From a virus, in the IMG/VR virus record IMGVR_UViG_3300025131_008632, positions 1 through 53,873 of that record: a stretch of DNA of 53,873 bases, one strand, 5' to 3'. The translations under genes were made by a program, and so were the position numbers. Shown here piece by piece: positions 1 through 9,504 of the stretch; within the stretch, counting starts at the first letter, position 1, and every line of letters begins with the position of its first letter. The notes beneath the pieces were generated by a model. It saw only the letters and a program-made list of their open reading frames with translations. It had not been told where the DNA came from and did no database searches.

Positions 1-286
1 TCGGCATGGAGTGCCTTTCTTTTTGTTGCTTTTTAATTTGTCCATTGGTTGGGCGCCATCCATTAACCCATTTTTCACGATTTGGCTGGACCCACCTTCT
101 CGTACAATCTAAACAACAATTATTTTCTTTGTAAGAAATATCATCATCACTGTCAGACAAAATAAAATCACACAGAGGACATGCAACAGGTATCGTTGGC
201 TGGTGATTTTTTGGCTTTACAACACAAAATTTATCGTGGTACACATAAAGCATATTATTTTTTTCTTCTATAAGTTTCTTTGTCAC
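1..286 (-). CDS. Zinc-ribbon protein, partial (runs off the left edge)
   Basis: This frame is not complete: 95 codons are visible and it stays open to base 1. The likely start is GTG at 286, which overlaps the TAG stop of the SbcCD fusion by one base (TAGTG). A GAGG Shine-Dalgarno sits 8 bases upstream. A later ATG at 253 is possible but has no comparable ribosome site. The protein has two CxxC knuckles, at residues 36-39 and 58-61 with an extra Cys57, separated by an acidic loop. This is the layout of a four-cysteine zinc ribbon. A Trp/Lys/Arg-rich stretch follows (RRWVQPNREKW). No specific function can be assigned. Its coupling to the recombination gene suggests a nucleic-acid role, but that is inference. 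Confidence 0.7.
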   Translation of the reverse strand, partial: MTKKLIEEKNNMLYVYHDKFCVVKPKNHQPTIPVACPLCDFILSDSDDDISYKENNCCLDCTRRWVQPNREKWVNGWRPTNGQIKKQQKERHSMP

Positions 287-3200
287 TAGTCGTACCTCAC
301 CAGTGAATTATTTCCTACTGAAGAAATATCAACTACATTGTCGACTGAGTCTTTGACAGCGTCTATATGAGAAATAATAATAATGTTTCTAAACCACTTT
401 TTCAAAGATTCTAAGAGAGTATTGCAAGCCTCTATATTTGTTTCATCTAAAGCGCCAAATCCTTCGTCAATTATAAGCATGTCTGTTTTAGGTAGTGAAG
501 AAATATTAATAAGTGCAACACGAATCGCTAGAGACGCCATCATTTTTTCCATCCCAGATGCTAATTCTATTATTCTTTTAGAATCACCATAGTTTATATA
601 GATATCCATTGCATTTGAATCTGAGTCTGCTTCTAACTCAACAGTAAAGCCTGTAATTCCTTGCAAGATTTTAGAAATTTCAATGTTTATTAGTGGTAAT
701 TGAGAAGAAATAATTTGTCGAGGTATTCCTTTCTTAGAAACACCCTGTAAAAACATGTCGTATAGTTTTAATTCATTTTTTATTGTTGCATACTTTAGTT
801 TTTCTTTTTTAAGATTCGTGAGTTTAACTTCATTGTGTCCGATCTGCTCTGCAAGGCCAAGTCTATCAGCATCCAGATTGCTAATTTCACCTGATAATTC
901 TCTTATTTTATTTTTTAATTTAATACCTGCACTATTTGAATTATCATCTTCGACATTTATTTCCATTTTTGAAAATTTTAATTTTTCATCAACTAGCTTA
1001 GTTTTAAAAGTACTTTCTTTTGTAGCTAAATCATGTAATGTAATTTTTTTCTTAGAAACTTCAATTTTTATTTCGTTAAGACGTTTAAGTAATGCTTCGT
1101 ATTTTCTTTTTTGTTCATTCAAATCTTGCTTTTCAAGCATCTTCAAGGCACGTTTTGTCACTTTGACTTGTTCGTGAATTGTGCTGACTAAGTCTTTTTG
1201 CCCAGCAATTTTTTCTTTATTTTTATAAGAATTTTTTATAAACTTACAAGTAGGAAAATTATCACCACAAGGAACATCATTTAATATCGCTACTGACTTT
1301 TCCTGCAATGCTAATTCAATTTTTTGTAATTTATGTTTGTGTTCTAAATCAACAAGGCCCTTTTGAATATCAGAACATTCATCGATTCTCTCATTAATTT
1401 CTTCTATCGGAAACTTTTTCATGACCTGCTCGGTCATTTGAATTTTTAAATTTAGTTTGCCAACATCAAAAAGAACAGTATTTTTTTGACTAGTATTTTT
1501 TGTAATATCATTGCTTAATTTTTCAACAACTGTCTTTTGATCAGACAGGTCTTCTTGAGAGACAACATCAGGATTGGAAGAAGTAGCAAGCTTTATCTTA
1601 AAGTCTTGCAGTATGTGTCGATTATCTTTTATATCTTTTTCAACACTAACAATCTTGTTTTTTCTTCTTCTTAAGCTTTCTCTTACACGTTTAATTTCAA
1701 CATCATAATCAGTCTCAGGTGCCGAGCGTGCTATTGTTTTTAAAGGCATGGCTTCTTCTTTTGCAAGATCATACATTTTATCAAAGATATCTAAGTCTAA
1801 GAACTTACTTAGAATCATTTTTCTAGAAGTTGCTCTTTCTTTTATAAAAGTGTTCATGTCCCCCTGAGGTGCTAAAGATGTCAATAGAAAATCATTTGCG
1901 CCACCAATCAAAGTCCGTAGTATTTTTTCAGTCTCCCTTCTCTGCTCTTCTGATAAATCTTCGATATCAACACCATTGCTGTCAGTCTTAAAAAGATTTA
2001 ATCCCGTTGTTGATGATGTAACACCCTTTCGATTTTGTTTTTTTATCGTAAACCTTTCTACACGATAACATGTTCCATCAACACTAAACCATGCGTTTAC
2101 TTTGCAGTGTGCTTTTCTAGAGTTTATAATGTGTTCATTCTTAATTGAACCCCTGTCTGTAGTATTAAAAAACACATACATCAAAGTACCGATAATAGAT
2201 GATTTACCTGATCTGTTTTTACCAAAAATTCCAGTAATCCCATTAAGTTTTTCAAAATCAATGACATTGCCCTTTCCGTAACCAAATGTATTATCAAACT
2301 CTATCTTTTTTATTACCCATCTTGAGTTTCTTATTGAACTATCTTGTCTACACGACTCATTTGTAAATCTAGATACAAGATCATCAAACTTATTCCACTC
2401 TGATTTTGTCAAGCCTGCGTTTTGATGATATGTTCTCATTAACTCTCTTTGTAAGCTACTGTCTCTTAAACTTTTCTTTTCTATTAGTCCTTTGTTGGCT
2501 TCTATAAAACCAGTTTCAACATTTTTATCAACTTTATAAACAATTTCTGCTGCATTTTTTTGAGATTTTAATCTTGCACCTAAAAGCTTCATATCTGCTT
2601 GATGCAATAAACAATCAGCTCTTACTCTAAATCTTGCTCCGGATGGGTAGTTATCTGCTTCATTTAGCGTCTTTTCTACATTTTCTTTCCAATCGATTGT
2701 AATAAAAGGCTTGTCATGTAAAATTTCAACAAAATTAACATCAAATTCATCTTTTGATTTTATGTCCCAGACAAGAAAACCTTTGCCAGGGTCTTCTCCA
2801 TAATTTTGTTGTATGCTAGACCCGCAATATGCAATTCGTTTATCTTCTGTGAGGAACTGACACTTATGTATGTCACCTAATAGTGCAAAGTCATACTCTT
2901 TAAAAAAATCTGCTTTTATTTCACCCTCAATTTCCCAATTAATATCTGTCATAGAACCTATGACGCCACCATGATACAATGCAATATTAACTTCGTTCTC
3001 AATCGGTTTAACTCCAGACCAGCCGTCCTCATCAAAGCATGAAAATACACACCAGTTAAATCCAGAAGAGTCGATGGGATAAACACCAGACTTCTTATAA
3101 AGATGTATTCTAGGGTTATCCAGGGCTGTTAGAATAGGACTTATTGCATCCTGCCTTTGTTCGTTTAAAATAAGTCCATCGTGGTTGCCAAGAATAACAT

Positions 3201-3423
3201 GAACTGGACATATTTTAGCCATTTCTGTAAACCACCATGACAGGCAGTCAATTAGCTCAGGTGATATACCCTGTGTCTTACTATGAACAATATCGCCGGC
3301 GACGTATATGACGTCTGGTTTTAGATTTTTTGTCTTTTCAAAAAAATCAGTAAACGAACGACGATATTCATCGTGACGAGACAAGCCTCGCCAGTGAACA
3401 TCTGCTATGTGAACTATTCTCAT
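286..3423 (-). CDS. Fused SbcD-SbcC (Mre11-Rad50, T4 gp47-gp46 type) nuclease/ATPase
   Basis: A single 1045-residue polypeptide joins both subunits of the Mre11-Rad50 complex. In T4 the two are separate (gp47, gp46) and process DNA ends for recombination-dependent replication. Residues 1 to about 360 form a calcineurin-like nuclease: D8, H10, D44, N80-H81, H151 and GDIH ending at H186 fit the metal site. Residues from about 369 form an SMC/Rad50 ATPase: Walker A GKNRSGKSS (401-409), a long charged coiled coil (about 560-890), a hook-like CGDNFPTC (719-726), signature LASGMEKMM (954-962), Walker B LIIDEGFGALDE (983-994) and H1019. The hook is CX6C instead of the usual CXXC. ATG at 3423 is chosen because TTGAGGA precedes it; an in-frame TTG lies directly before it. 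The frame is intact across the junction. Confidence 0.95.
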   Translation of the reverse strand: MRIVHIADVHWRGLSRHDEYRRSFTDFFEKTKNLKPDVIYVAGDIVHSKTQGISPELIDCLSWWFTEMAKICPVHVILGNHDGLILNEQRQDAISPILTALDNPRIHLYKKSGVYPIDSSGFNWCVFSCFDEDGWSGVKPIENEVNIALYHGGVIGSMTDINWEIEGEIKADFFKEYDFALLGDIHKCQFLTEDKRIAYCGSSIQQNYGEDPGKGFLVWDIKSKDEFDVNFVEILHDKPFITIDWKENVEKTLNEADNYPSGARFRVRADCLLHQADMKLLGARLKSQKNAAEIVYKVDKNVETGFIEANKGLIEKKSLRDSSLQRELMRTYHQNAGLTKSEWNKFDDLVSRFTNESCRQDSSIRNSRWVIKKIEFDNTFGYGKGNVIDFEKLNGITGIFGKNRSGKSSIIGTLMYVFFNTTDRGSIKNEHIINSRKAHCKVNAWFSVDGTCYRVERFTIKKQNRKGVTSSTTGLNLFKTDSNGVDIEDLSEEQRRETEKILRTLIGGANDFLLTSLAPQGDMNTFIKERATSRKMILSKFLDLDIFDKMYDLAKEEAMPLKTIARSAPETDYDVEIKRVRESLRRRKNKIVSVEKDIKDNRHILQDFKIKLATSSNPDVVSQEDLSDQKTVVEKLSNDITKNTSQKNTVLFDVGKLNLKIQMTEQVMKKFPIEEINERIDECSDIQKGLVDLEHKHKLQKIELALQEKSVAILNDVPCGDNFPTCKFIKNSYKNKEKIAGQKDLVSTIHEQVKVTKRALKMLEKQDLNEQKRKYEALLKRLNEIKIEVSKKKITLHDLATKESTFKTKLVDEKLKFSKMEINVEDDNSNSAGIKLKNKIRELSGEISNLDADRLGLAEQIGHNEVKLTNLKKEKLKYATIKNELKLYDMFLQGVSKKGIPRQIISSQLPLINIEISKILQGITGFTVELEADSDSNAMDIYINYGDSKRIIELASGMEKMMASLAIRVALINISSLPKTDMLIIDEGFGALDETNIEACNTLLESLKKWFRNIIIISHIDAVKDSVDNVVDISSVGNNSLVRYD

Positions 3424-3493
3424 CAATCCTCAACGGAATTTTCTCATAATCTTTTTAAATTATTCATCACGTGTATGAAGATGTACAAGAATT

Positions 3494-3850
3494 CTAGTGT
3501 GATTTTAACTTATACTCAATATACTCATAAGCAGAATTTATTTTATCTGCTGCGCGAGACACTTTGCTCTGCACCCACTCTGGAAGATCATCATCATCGT
3601 GAAGCATGTCATGCAAGCTTTGAGACTTTGTAAAAATATAATACAACTGCTTTTTAGTAGACCGACCTTCGCGGTCACTTGACTTTGTATGCCCATAACT
3701 TAAGTTTCTACCGTGATCTTGATGATCAGGCTCATCAAAGTCATCTAAAATACCGGGAGCATCATGATGTTTAAGTACAACATCATCTTGCATTAAATGT
3801 TTTATTTCTTCATCGATTAGCGATCTCAGCGCTGCTCTTGATAATTTCAT
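3494..3850 (-). CDS. Small acidic/His-rich phage protein of unknown function
   Basis: This 118-residue protein is not assigned to a named family. The N-terminus is helical and basic (KLSRAALRSLIDEEIKHL). The middle is rich in His and Asp (about residues 28-47). The C-terminal third holds a conspicuous block, DDDDLPEWVQSKVSRAADKI (about 86-105), followed by an aromatic helix. From memory, LPEWVQ-type helices with a following A-x-I-x-x-x-x-Y pattern recur in small conserved proteins of large tailed phages, but I cannot name a function. It lies between primase and the SbcCD fusion, with a 70-base gap before the latter, so it is probably co-transcribed with replication genes. Confidence 0.7.
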   Translation of the reverse strand: MKLSRAALRSLIDEEIKHLMQDDVVLKHHDAPGILDDFDEPDHQDHGRNLSYGHTKSSDREGRSTKKQLYYIFTKSQSLHDMLHDDDDLPEWVQSKVSRAADKINSAYEYIEYKLKSH

Positions 3851-3880
3851 TAGAACACTCCTAAAGATAACTATCTAAAA

Positions 3881-4861
3881 TCAGAGAATAGATCCGCTTC
3901 CAATTTCTGAAATTTTATATTTTAACCTTGTATCTCTTTCCCATGACAGTGCACTCATACTTGCTTTTTTAAATTCGTTTTTTGTCATTTCACCTACGTC
4001 GCTTTTTGCACCTAAATCAACTATCTTTACATGACACCCATAAGAGTTAAGCAGAGAAGCAATTTTTTGAGTCTTGCGTTGCATATCAGAATCTAATGCA
4101 AGAACTACAGGTGTTCTGTGTTTTATGATCTTTTGAAATAAATACATCTCTTCTGTAAGGTTAGAACCTAAGAGACAAGTTGTATTTTCATTTGTTTTCA
4201 TTAGATCAAACGGTCCCTCAACTAAAGTTAACTCATCTTGCCAGTCAATACTGTATTCATTAAAAATAATTGTCTTTTTGTCTGTAGGTGCATTTATATA
4301 TTTAAAATTACAGTCTGGGTCAATTGATCTAGCAACAAAAAAATTAAGTTCACCGTTAACGTTAAAAGATGGTACAATTACTCTGCGACGATATCTTCCT
4401 GTTGTAATAGCGCCTAGTTTAAAGTACCAAATATCTTTTTCTGTGAGTCCTCTTTTAAACAAATAGCGAACACAAGCTTTTAAGTCAGGGTCTTTGATGT
4501 TCTTTGCTTTCCCTAGGAATGTAAAACCATGCGGTAGAATTAATTTTTCTTCTTCTTCTTTTTCATCTAAGTAGACAGTTTCACTTCTAGGAATAAACTG
4601 TGCTCTAAATGTAGATGCTTTTTCGTGACTAAAGTATTTTTTTAAAATAGGTAAAAGCGTCTTTCCCTTAAGGCCACATACCCAACAGTGTGACTGCCAA
4701 GTTGATAAATTTATAGAAAGTTTCTTTTTACTTGAACCATTGCAAGAAGGACAAGAAACAGCAACATTCTCACCGGCTCTGTCTAAATCACAAGATCCAA
4801 ACACACTTTTTATAAATCTTACTTTACTACTAACTGTATTCACAAGAGAATCATACAACAA
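3881..4861 (-). CDS. DnaG-type DNA primase (T4 gp61-like)
   Basis: This enzyme makes RNA primers for lagging-strand synthesis. At 326 residues it is near T4 gp61 size and far shorter than bacterial DnaG. The N-terminal zinc-binding domain has C37-P-S-C40 and C59-W-V-C62. A DnaG-like core follows (LFKRGLTEKD, then GRYRRRVIVPSFN at about 155-167). The Toprim domain has E215-GPFD-219 and the acidic pair D257-S-D259. There is no helicase-binding extension of bacterial DnaG type. The start is unusual: the frame opens at TTG 4861, seven bases after the RuvC-like stop, with no good Shine-Dalgarno. GTG at 4843 is the alternative. Both starts keep the zinc domain. Confidence 0.88.
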   Translation of the reverse strand: MLYDSLVNTVSSKVRFIKSVFGSCDLDRAGENVAVSCPSCNGSSKKKLSINLSTWQSHCWVCGLKGKTLLPILKKYFSHEKASTFRAQFIPRSETVYLDEKEEEEKLILPHGFTFLGKAKNIKDPDLKACVRYLFKRGLTEKDIWYFKLGAITTGRYRRRVIVPSFNVNGELNFFVARSIDPDCNFKYINAPTDKKTIIFNEYSIDWQDELTLVEGPFDLMKTNENTTCLLGSNLTEEMYLFQKIIKHRTPVVLALDSDMQRKTQKIASLLNSYGCHVKIVDLGAKSDVGEMTKNEFKKASMSALSWERDTRLKYKISEIGSGSIL

Positions 4862-4868
4862 GCAAGTG

Positions 4869-5411
4869 CTATTTTATCATATTAAAACCTGCTGAAGCTA
4901 TTACATAAGCATCAGCCATGTCATAACAGCCGGGTGACAGTATAGACAAACCTTTTCTTGGGCCAGATTTTAATATTTTCATAGGCCAGGAAACGTCAAT
5001 TCTTTTATCAACCCATTCAAAAACTTGTTCTTTTGTATTTAGTTTAGATTTTCTATCTAACTTCAACCCTAATCTTTTTCTAGCAATGTTTACGTTAATA
5101 AATTGCGGTTCAATATTAAGGTCTCTATTACAAATGTAACTTATTATGCCATTGAATCTTGCAAGTGTCATTAATGTTTTTGCTGATGAAAAACCAGGTC
5201 TAAAAGCTTGCAAATTTTCTTCGATAAAAATATCTTTAATGTCAAACTCATTGTGTAGTGCAATCAATGCTTGTTTAACATCGTCAGCTTTTAAAAGAAA
5301 ATTCTTTTGTTTCGAGAGGTCAACATAACCCATTTTTACTAATTTTGAGTCTACTGAATCAATCAATGACCACCCAGTGCAACTTGTAGATATGTCTAAC
5401 CCTAAAATCAA
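4869..5411 (-). CDS. RuvC-like Holliday-junction resolvase
   Basis: This is a 180-residue RNase-H-fold nuclease of the RuvC type, close to the family length. The first strand, LGLDISTSCTGW, carries the catalytic Asp. A second acidic residue lies in IFIEENLQ (about 62-69). The final acidic motif is CYDMADAYVIASAG near the C-terminus. KRLGLKLDRKSKLNTKE at about residues 111-127 supplies a basic DNA-binding segment. RuvC-type enzymes cut four-way junctions symmetrically. In phages they resolve recombination and replication intermediates before packaging. The start is TTG, directly after the TAA stop of the preceding structural gene, with GGA eight bases upstream. It sits beside primase and the SbcCD fusion, which suits a role in recombination-dependent replication. 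Confidence 0.87.
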   Translation of the reverse strand: MILGLDISTSCTGWSLIDSVDSKLVKMGYVDLSKQKNFLLKADDVKQALIALHNEFDIKDIFIEENLQAFRPGFSSAKTLMTLARFNGIISYICNRDLNIEPQFINVNIARKRLGLKLDRKSKLNTKEQVFEWVDKRIDVSWPMKILKSGPRKGLSILSPGCYDMADAYVIASAGFNMIK

Positions 5412-8400
5412 TTAAAAGTCCAACTTAATCTTAAAGAGGAACTCATCAACCCACCGTTTTACAACAGGCTGTGCAAGGTTTGCTCTCATTATGACATTTA
5501 GATTTTCATCATGCAAATTAATGCTCGTAATGTAGTTAAATTCAGGGGCTGCGTCATTTGCATTCATTGTTGCAGATAGTGGGAGGTATGAGGGATTAGA
5601 AGAACTATTAGCTTGACTGCTTGGTGCAAATGCATTTACTGTCATAATATGCACCCTTTGCTTACCTGCAAAGTCACAATCAAAGTAATCTTTTCCGAAA
5701 TGCGCTATATGCGGTGATTTAACTATACCGACGCCTTCATCATAAAATATATTGCCAACATTTGACCATTGTGCTTGTTTTGTTAAGCAGTCTGCCCTGT
5801 ATAGTCCGCCATTTCCGTCGTCCCTTAATGTAATAGAGATCTTCCCGCTTGAGCCCGTGTAGTATGGGTCTCGAAGCCTAAACGTCCCTGCTTCTATTCT
5901 TTGACCATAAAATAAGTTTGATATGTCAATCAATCTAATCTCATTAGAAGAAGGATCAGCAGTTGTCTGGTATATCCAGAAATCATATGATGGGTCAATT
6001 ACACCGCCGTCAAAACGAAATCCAGGTCCACAGCCGCCATTCAGACCCCAGTTGATTCCCCATCCGTCAGGATTGTCAGGTGACACGTGATCTTGAAAGC
6101 CCCAGACGCGATTTACCAGCCCGTCGAACGTCGTTCGCCACGGATCAGATGTTGGTTTTTTTGTGTCTAACACTGCAGCTGGTGAACCTGTTAGGTGTGA
6201 TGTCTGTGCAGCATACTCCCAACCGCCATCAGCTTGTGACGTGTTATTATTAGCAAGTTTGTTCGATAATCCAGGTTGCCAGTCAAATAGATTTTGAAGC
6301 CCTATAAGTGTAAGATCTAATTCGCCATCGTCATCAACAAAAATAGACATGGGCTCCATGGCACCGCCACGGGGCTTAAATAGATCAGAATATTGTGGTG
6401 GGCGAAGCGGGTCTTTCATTGCTTGCGCAAAAGATGCTATTGTTTCTTTTTCACCTGGAGTAGAGCCCACACCGTCAGTTACAACAGAACCAGATAATAA
6501 CCACCCATAATTAGGCGCAAATAGACCGTTATCATTTGGAAGTAGCGCTAAGTTCCTCCTAACGAGTGAGCCAGTAGAATAAAAGTGGTCAAGTGCACCT
6601 GAAACAGGTGTAAGGAACTTTCCATCAACTTTAGCTGTATACTCATTAAATCGTTTCTTCTCCATAGCATCGGCAGGATATGTGCCCTCAGTGGTGCGAG
6701 CCCCGGACTCGCCCAACTGTTGTTCTGCATAGATTGAATTGACTCGACCCACATTCATCCAGTATCTATTGAATGCTCCGCGATGCTTTTGTGCGACAGA
6801 AGACGCAGTCAAATACATGAGACGTGGATAGTTTCCTGGCCTGAATCCAAATACGTCGCTCATTGCGTCAGGTACATTGACTGGTCCGCCAATAAACTCT
6901 CTACAGAAATTTTCCACATTTATAAGTGTTGCGTCTGTGGAAAAAGAAAGACCTGCATTAAAAGGACGACTTAACATCGATGCTGAGTTGTATTCTAACA
7001 CAGTGCTTTTATTCGGATACAATGCTTCAGACACCTTAGGCTCGTCGGGAGTACCAACATCTGGCGGATAATCAGAATTCTTGTTACCTACATGCAACAC
7101 CTGTTCAGAAAAACCGCCCCAGGTGTCTTCTCCAAAGTATCGGCTTCCAGGGCCGACTTCCAGTCCGTTAAGATAACCATTTAAAGCATACTCAAAACCT
7201 CTGGCAGCGTCGATGTCTTTTTTGAAACTCTGAACACAATTTAATAAAAAAGACCTATTGGGTGACTCCTTGACAAAAAATGGTGGGAGGTAAAACAATA
7301 GTGAAGTATCAGATGATTCAGCTCTAAAGGTGTGTTGCTCCTTGAGGATTGTTTCTTTACCCACGTCATCGGGTGTACCGTCGCCCGGATAGAGCGGGTT
7401 TTGTGTCAAACCGTCTTCTAAATATCTTGGACTAGGATAGCCCGTCGAATTATCAATAGTGTCTGCATGCGAAGTGAGTGACATGGACCTTGAGTATGCA
7501 AGCTTTGTTCCGGGCCCCTCAATTGATCCTGTGACAATATCTTCTAAGGACCTATACCTATCATAGATCTTAATCTCGTGAATCTCAGCGTTAAGCTGTG
7601 AATAAAATCCAAAATCTGTGGGATCTGTACCTGCAAGTTGACCGTGCATGAGGCCGCCAAGGCTTGCTCTTCTTGCATACATACTGCCACTGGAAGAGGT
7701 ACCTCCTGGCCCAAGACCAAAGGCATCATTAGCAGCGCTGTGCCTGACAGGTACAATACCCTCATTTATTGATGCAGTAAGATTAAAAAAGTTATACAGC
7801 CTACTTTCTTGTGGGCATAATGATCCAGTTCCTGCACCTTCATAAAAATTACCAATTACCAGTATGTCAGGATCGGGGACACCTTTTTGATCTTCTGCTG
7901 TTTGTTTCTGGGTGCCTAGCGCAATAGATGTTGCAGTTCTCTCAACAACACCTTGAGCATCAGCTGGACTGTCATAAGTCGGGGTAGCGTTTATGGCTTG
8001 GCGCATATTAGCTACAGGTAGTTGAGGTGCTATTGACATGGAAGGGACATAAATTGTACCTCTTTCCTCGCCGTCAATGATAAATGTACCTGTTCCGTGG
8101 TTTACTCTTTCTGTCCCCCACCGAATACCAACGTAGTGCCAGTGATTGCGCTTGAGTGAGTTGTCGTCAGATACAAACATTAAATCGTCTGTGTGTTGTG
8201 CCTCATTACTTGTTGTTAGAACATTTGAATTCGCACTAAGTCTGACGCTTCTTGGACGAATCTCAGCTGAGTGAGAAAGTTGCAACATGATTCTGTAACC
8301 GTCAGTAAGACCGCTCGCGTCAACTGAAGAACCCGGTACAAGTGAAATTGCGAACACTGTCGGCATGTGCATGATTGTGCCCACATTAAAGGGCTTTGTC

Positions 8401-9464
8401 ACATACATTCCGTCTGATACATCTCCTGTGCGCTCGTTGGTGTATCTTGGATTAATCCAGAACTCAAATGTAAACGAGCCAGTGGGTGTGTATGGACCAC
8501 GGCCCGCGCGAAGCCCAGGTAGCGTGTCAGGAGCTCTTTCTCTGTAATCTAACTCTTTGTAATTCCAATGCGTAGGTACTTTATCCCAACCTGCTTGGCG
8601 ATGTGGGTGATCTAACCCAAAAGGTGCTGACATGGGTGGTATTGCACCTGTTGAATTATTATAAATCAAACACGCGCCATCAGGCATGCCTGACCCAGTA
8701 AAGAAGTTAAGCGTGTGATAATTCTTATATGCAAACTGAGAGTCAGTATAGCGACCCGCATTCATGGGCATTAGGGTATTTCGTATAAAATCTTTCAACC
8801 CTCGTGCTGAACCACTTGGGCTTGTTACATATGTTCCTGCCTCAGCAGGATAATGATCATCATTATTTTTTGCTCTAGTACCTAACTGTTCATACCTGTA
8901 GGGTGGCCTAAAGATCTTTATCTCTTTCTTTTTTCTGTTTCTAGCAGGCTGGCGACGCTGGTTTATGATACCGGGTTGCCCGTCGGATTCGTAACCAGGA
9001 CCAAGTTCGATTGGTGTGTAACCGCCACTTGAAGACATTGGTCCTACATTAAGCTCGCCCTCAGCCATTCCTACAAATGTATACATTGCACCGGACATGT
9101 TTGTGCCTAGTGGAATTTCACCTAAATCATTACCATATAATTTAGTAAAATAATCACCAAATTCGTAAGGGCTTAGACCTACATATTCTTCTGTCTCTAA
9201 AAAAGGTTCAGTCTTGATTGTTGTCCCAAGCGTTCCATCAGCTTCAAACTTAACAAACATTCCTTGGGGAAAGTCTTTAAATACAGGACTAGGTCTAGGT
9301 ACAACACTAATGGAACCTGTGATTCCATCATTAAAACCATGTTTAGCTGTAAGGACATTCTCACCGGGTGGCAGATCCATTGCACCAGAAGAGTAGGACC
9401 TACTTGGATGGGTCTGCAGAGATGTGAGTTCAATCAACTCTTTATGAACTTTAAAGATTCCCAT
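5412..9464 (-). CDS. Giant virion protein with LamG-like lectin fold
   Basis: This 1350-residue protein is almost certainly structural, judged by its place in the virion block, its Gly/Ser/Thr/Asn/Pro-rich composition and lack of enzyme motifs. Residues about 320-650 look like a concanavalin/LamG sandwich: GSFTFEFWINPR opens it, HWHYVGIRWG and GTFIIDGEERG form the middle strands, and EIHEIKIYDRYRS closes it. A basic run RNRKKKEIK lies near residue 175. The last ~115 residues (GNIFYDEGV to the final IKLDF) match the end of the next gene upstream, marking a shared module. The ATG at 9464 follows AGGAGAG at ideal spacing. It could be a tail-side appendage, baseplate-periphery or head-decoration protein; binding of surface sugars is inferred only from the fold. 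Confidence 0.8.
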   Translation of the reverse strand: MGIFKVHKELIELTSLQTHPSRSYSSGAMDLPPGENVLTAKHGFNDGITGSISVVPRPSPVFKDFPQGMFVKFEADGTLGTTIKTEPFLETEEYVGLSPYEFGDYFTKLYGNDLGEIPLGTNMSGAMYTFVGMAEGELNVGPMSSSGGYTPIELGPGYESDGQPGIINQRRQPARNRKKKEIKIFRPPYRYEQLGTRAKNNDDHYPAEAGTYVTSPSGSARGLKDFIRNTLMPMNAGRYTDSQFAYKNYHTLNFFTGSGMPDGACLIYNNSTGAIPPMSAPFGLDHPHRQAGWDKVPTHWNYKELDYRERAPDTLPGLRAGRGPYTPTGSFTFEFWINPRYTNERTGDVSDGMYVTKPFNVGTIMHMPTVFAISLVPGSSVDASGLTDGYRIMLQLSHSAEIRPRSVRLSANSNVLTTSNEAQHTDDLMFVSDDNSLKRNHWHYVGIRWGTERVNHGTGTFIIDGEERGTIYVPSMSIAPQLPVANMRQAINATPTYDSPADAQGVVERTATSIALGTQKQTAEDQKGVPDPDILVIGNFYEGAGTGSLCPQESRLYNFFNLTASINEGIVPVRHSAANDAFGLGPGGTSSSGSMYARRASLGGLMHGQLAGTDPTDFGFYSQLNAEIHEIKIYDRYRSLEDIVTGSIEGPGTKLAYSRSMSLTSHADTIDNSTGYPSPRYLEDGLTQNPLYPGDGTPDDVGKETILKEQHTFRAESSDTSLLFYLPPFFVKESPNRSFLLNCVQSFKKDIDAARGFEYALNGYLNGLEVGPGSRYFGEDTWGGFSEQVLHVGNKNSDYPPDVGTPDEPKVSEALYPNKSTVLEYNSASMLSRPFNAGLSFSTDATLINVENFCREFIGGPVNVPDAMSDVFGFRPGNYPRLMYLTASSVAQKHRGAFNRYWMNVGRVNSIYAEQQLGESGARTTEGTYPADAMEKKRFNEYTAKVDGKFLTPVSGALDHFYSTGSLVRRNLALLPNDNGLFAPNYGWLLSGSVVTDGVGSTPGEKETIASFAQAMKDPLRPPQYSDLFKPRGGAMEPMSIFVDDDGELDLTLIGLQNLFDWQPGLSNKLANNNTSQADGGWEYAAQTSHLTGSPAAVLDTKKPTSDPWRTTFDGLVNRVWGFQDHVSPDNPDGWGINWGLNGGCGPGFRFDGGVIDPSYDFWIYQTTADPSSNEIRLIDISNLFYGQRIEAGTFRLRDPYYTGSSGKISITLRDDGNGGLYRADCLTKQAQWSNVGNIFYDEGVGIVKSPHIAHFGKDYFDCDFAGKQRVHIMTVNAFAPSSQANSSSNPSYLPLSATMNANDAAPEFNYITSINLHDENLNVIMRANLAQPVVKRWVDEFLFKIKLDF

Positions 9465-9504
9465 CTAACACTCTCCTACGACAATCATAACCCCCATCTT
9501 CAGA

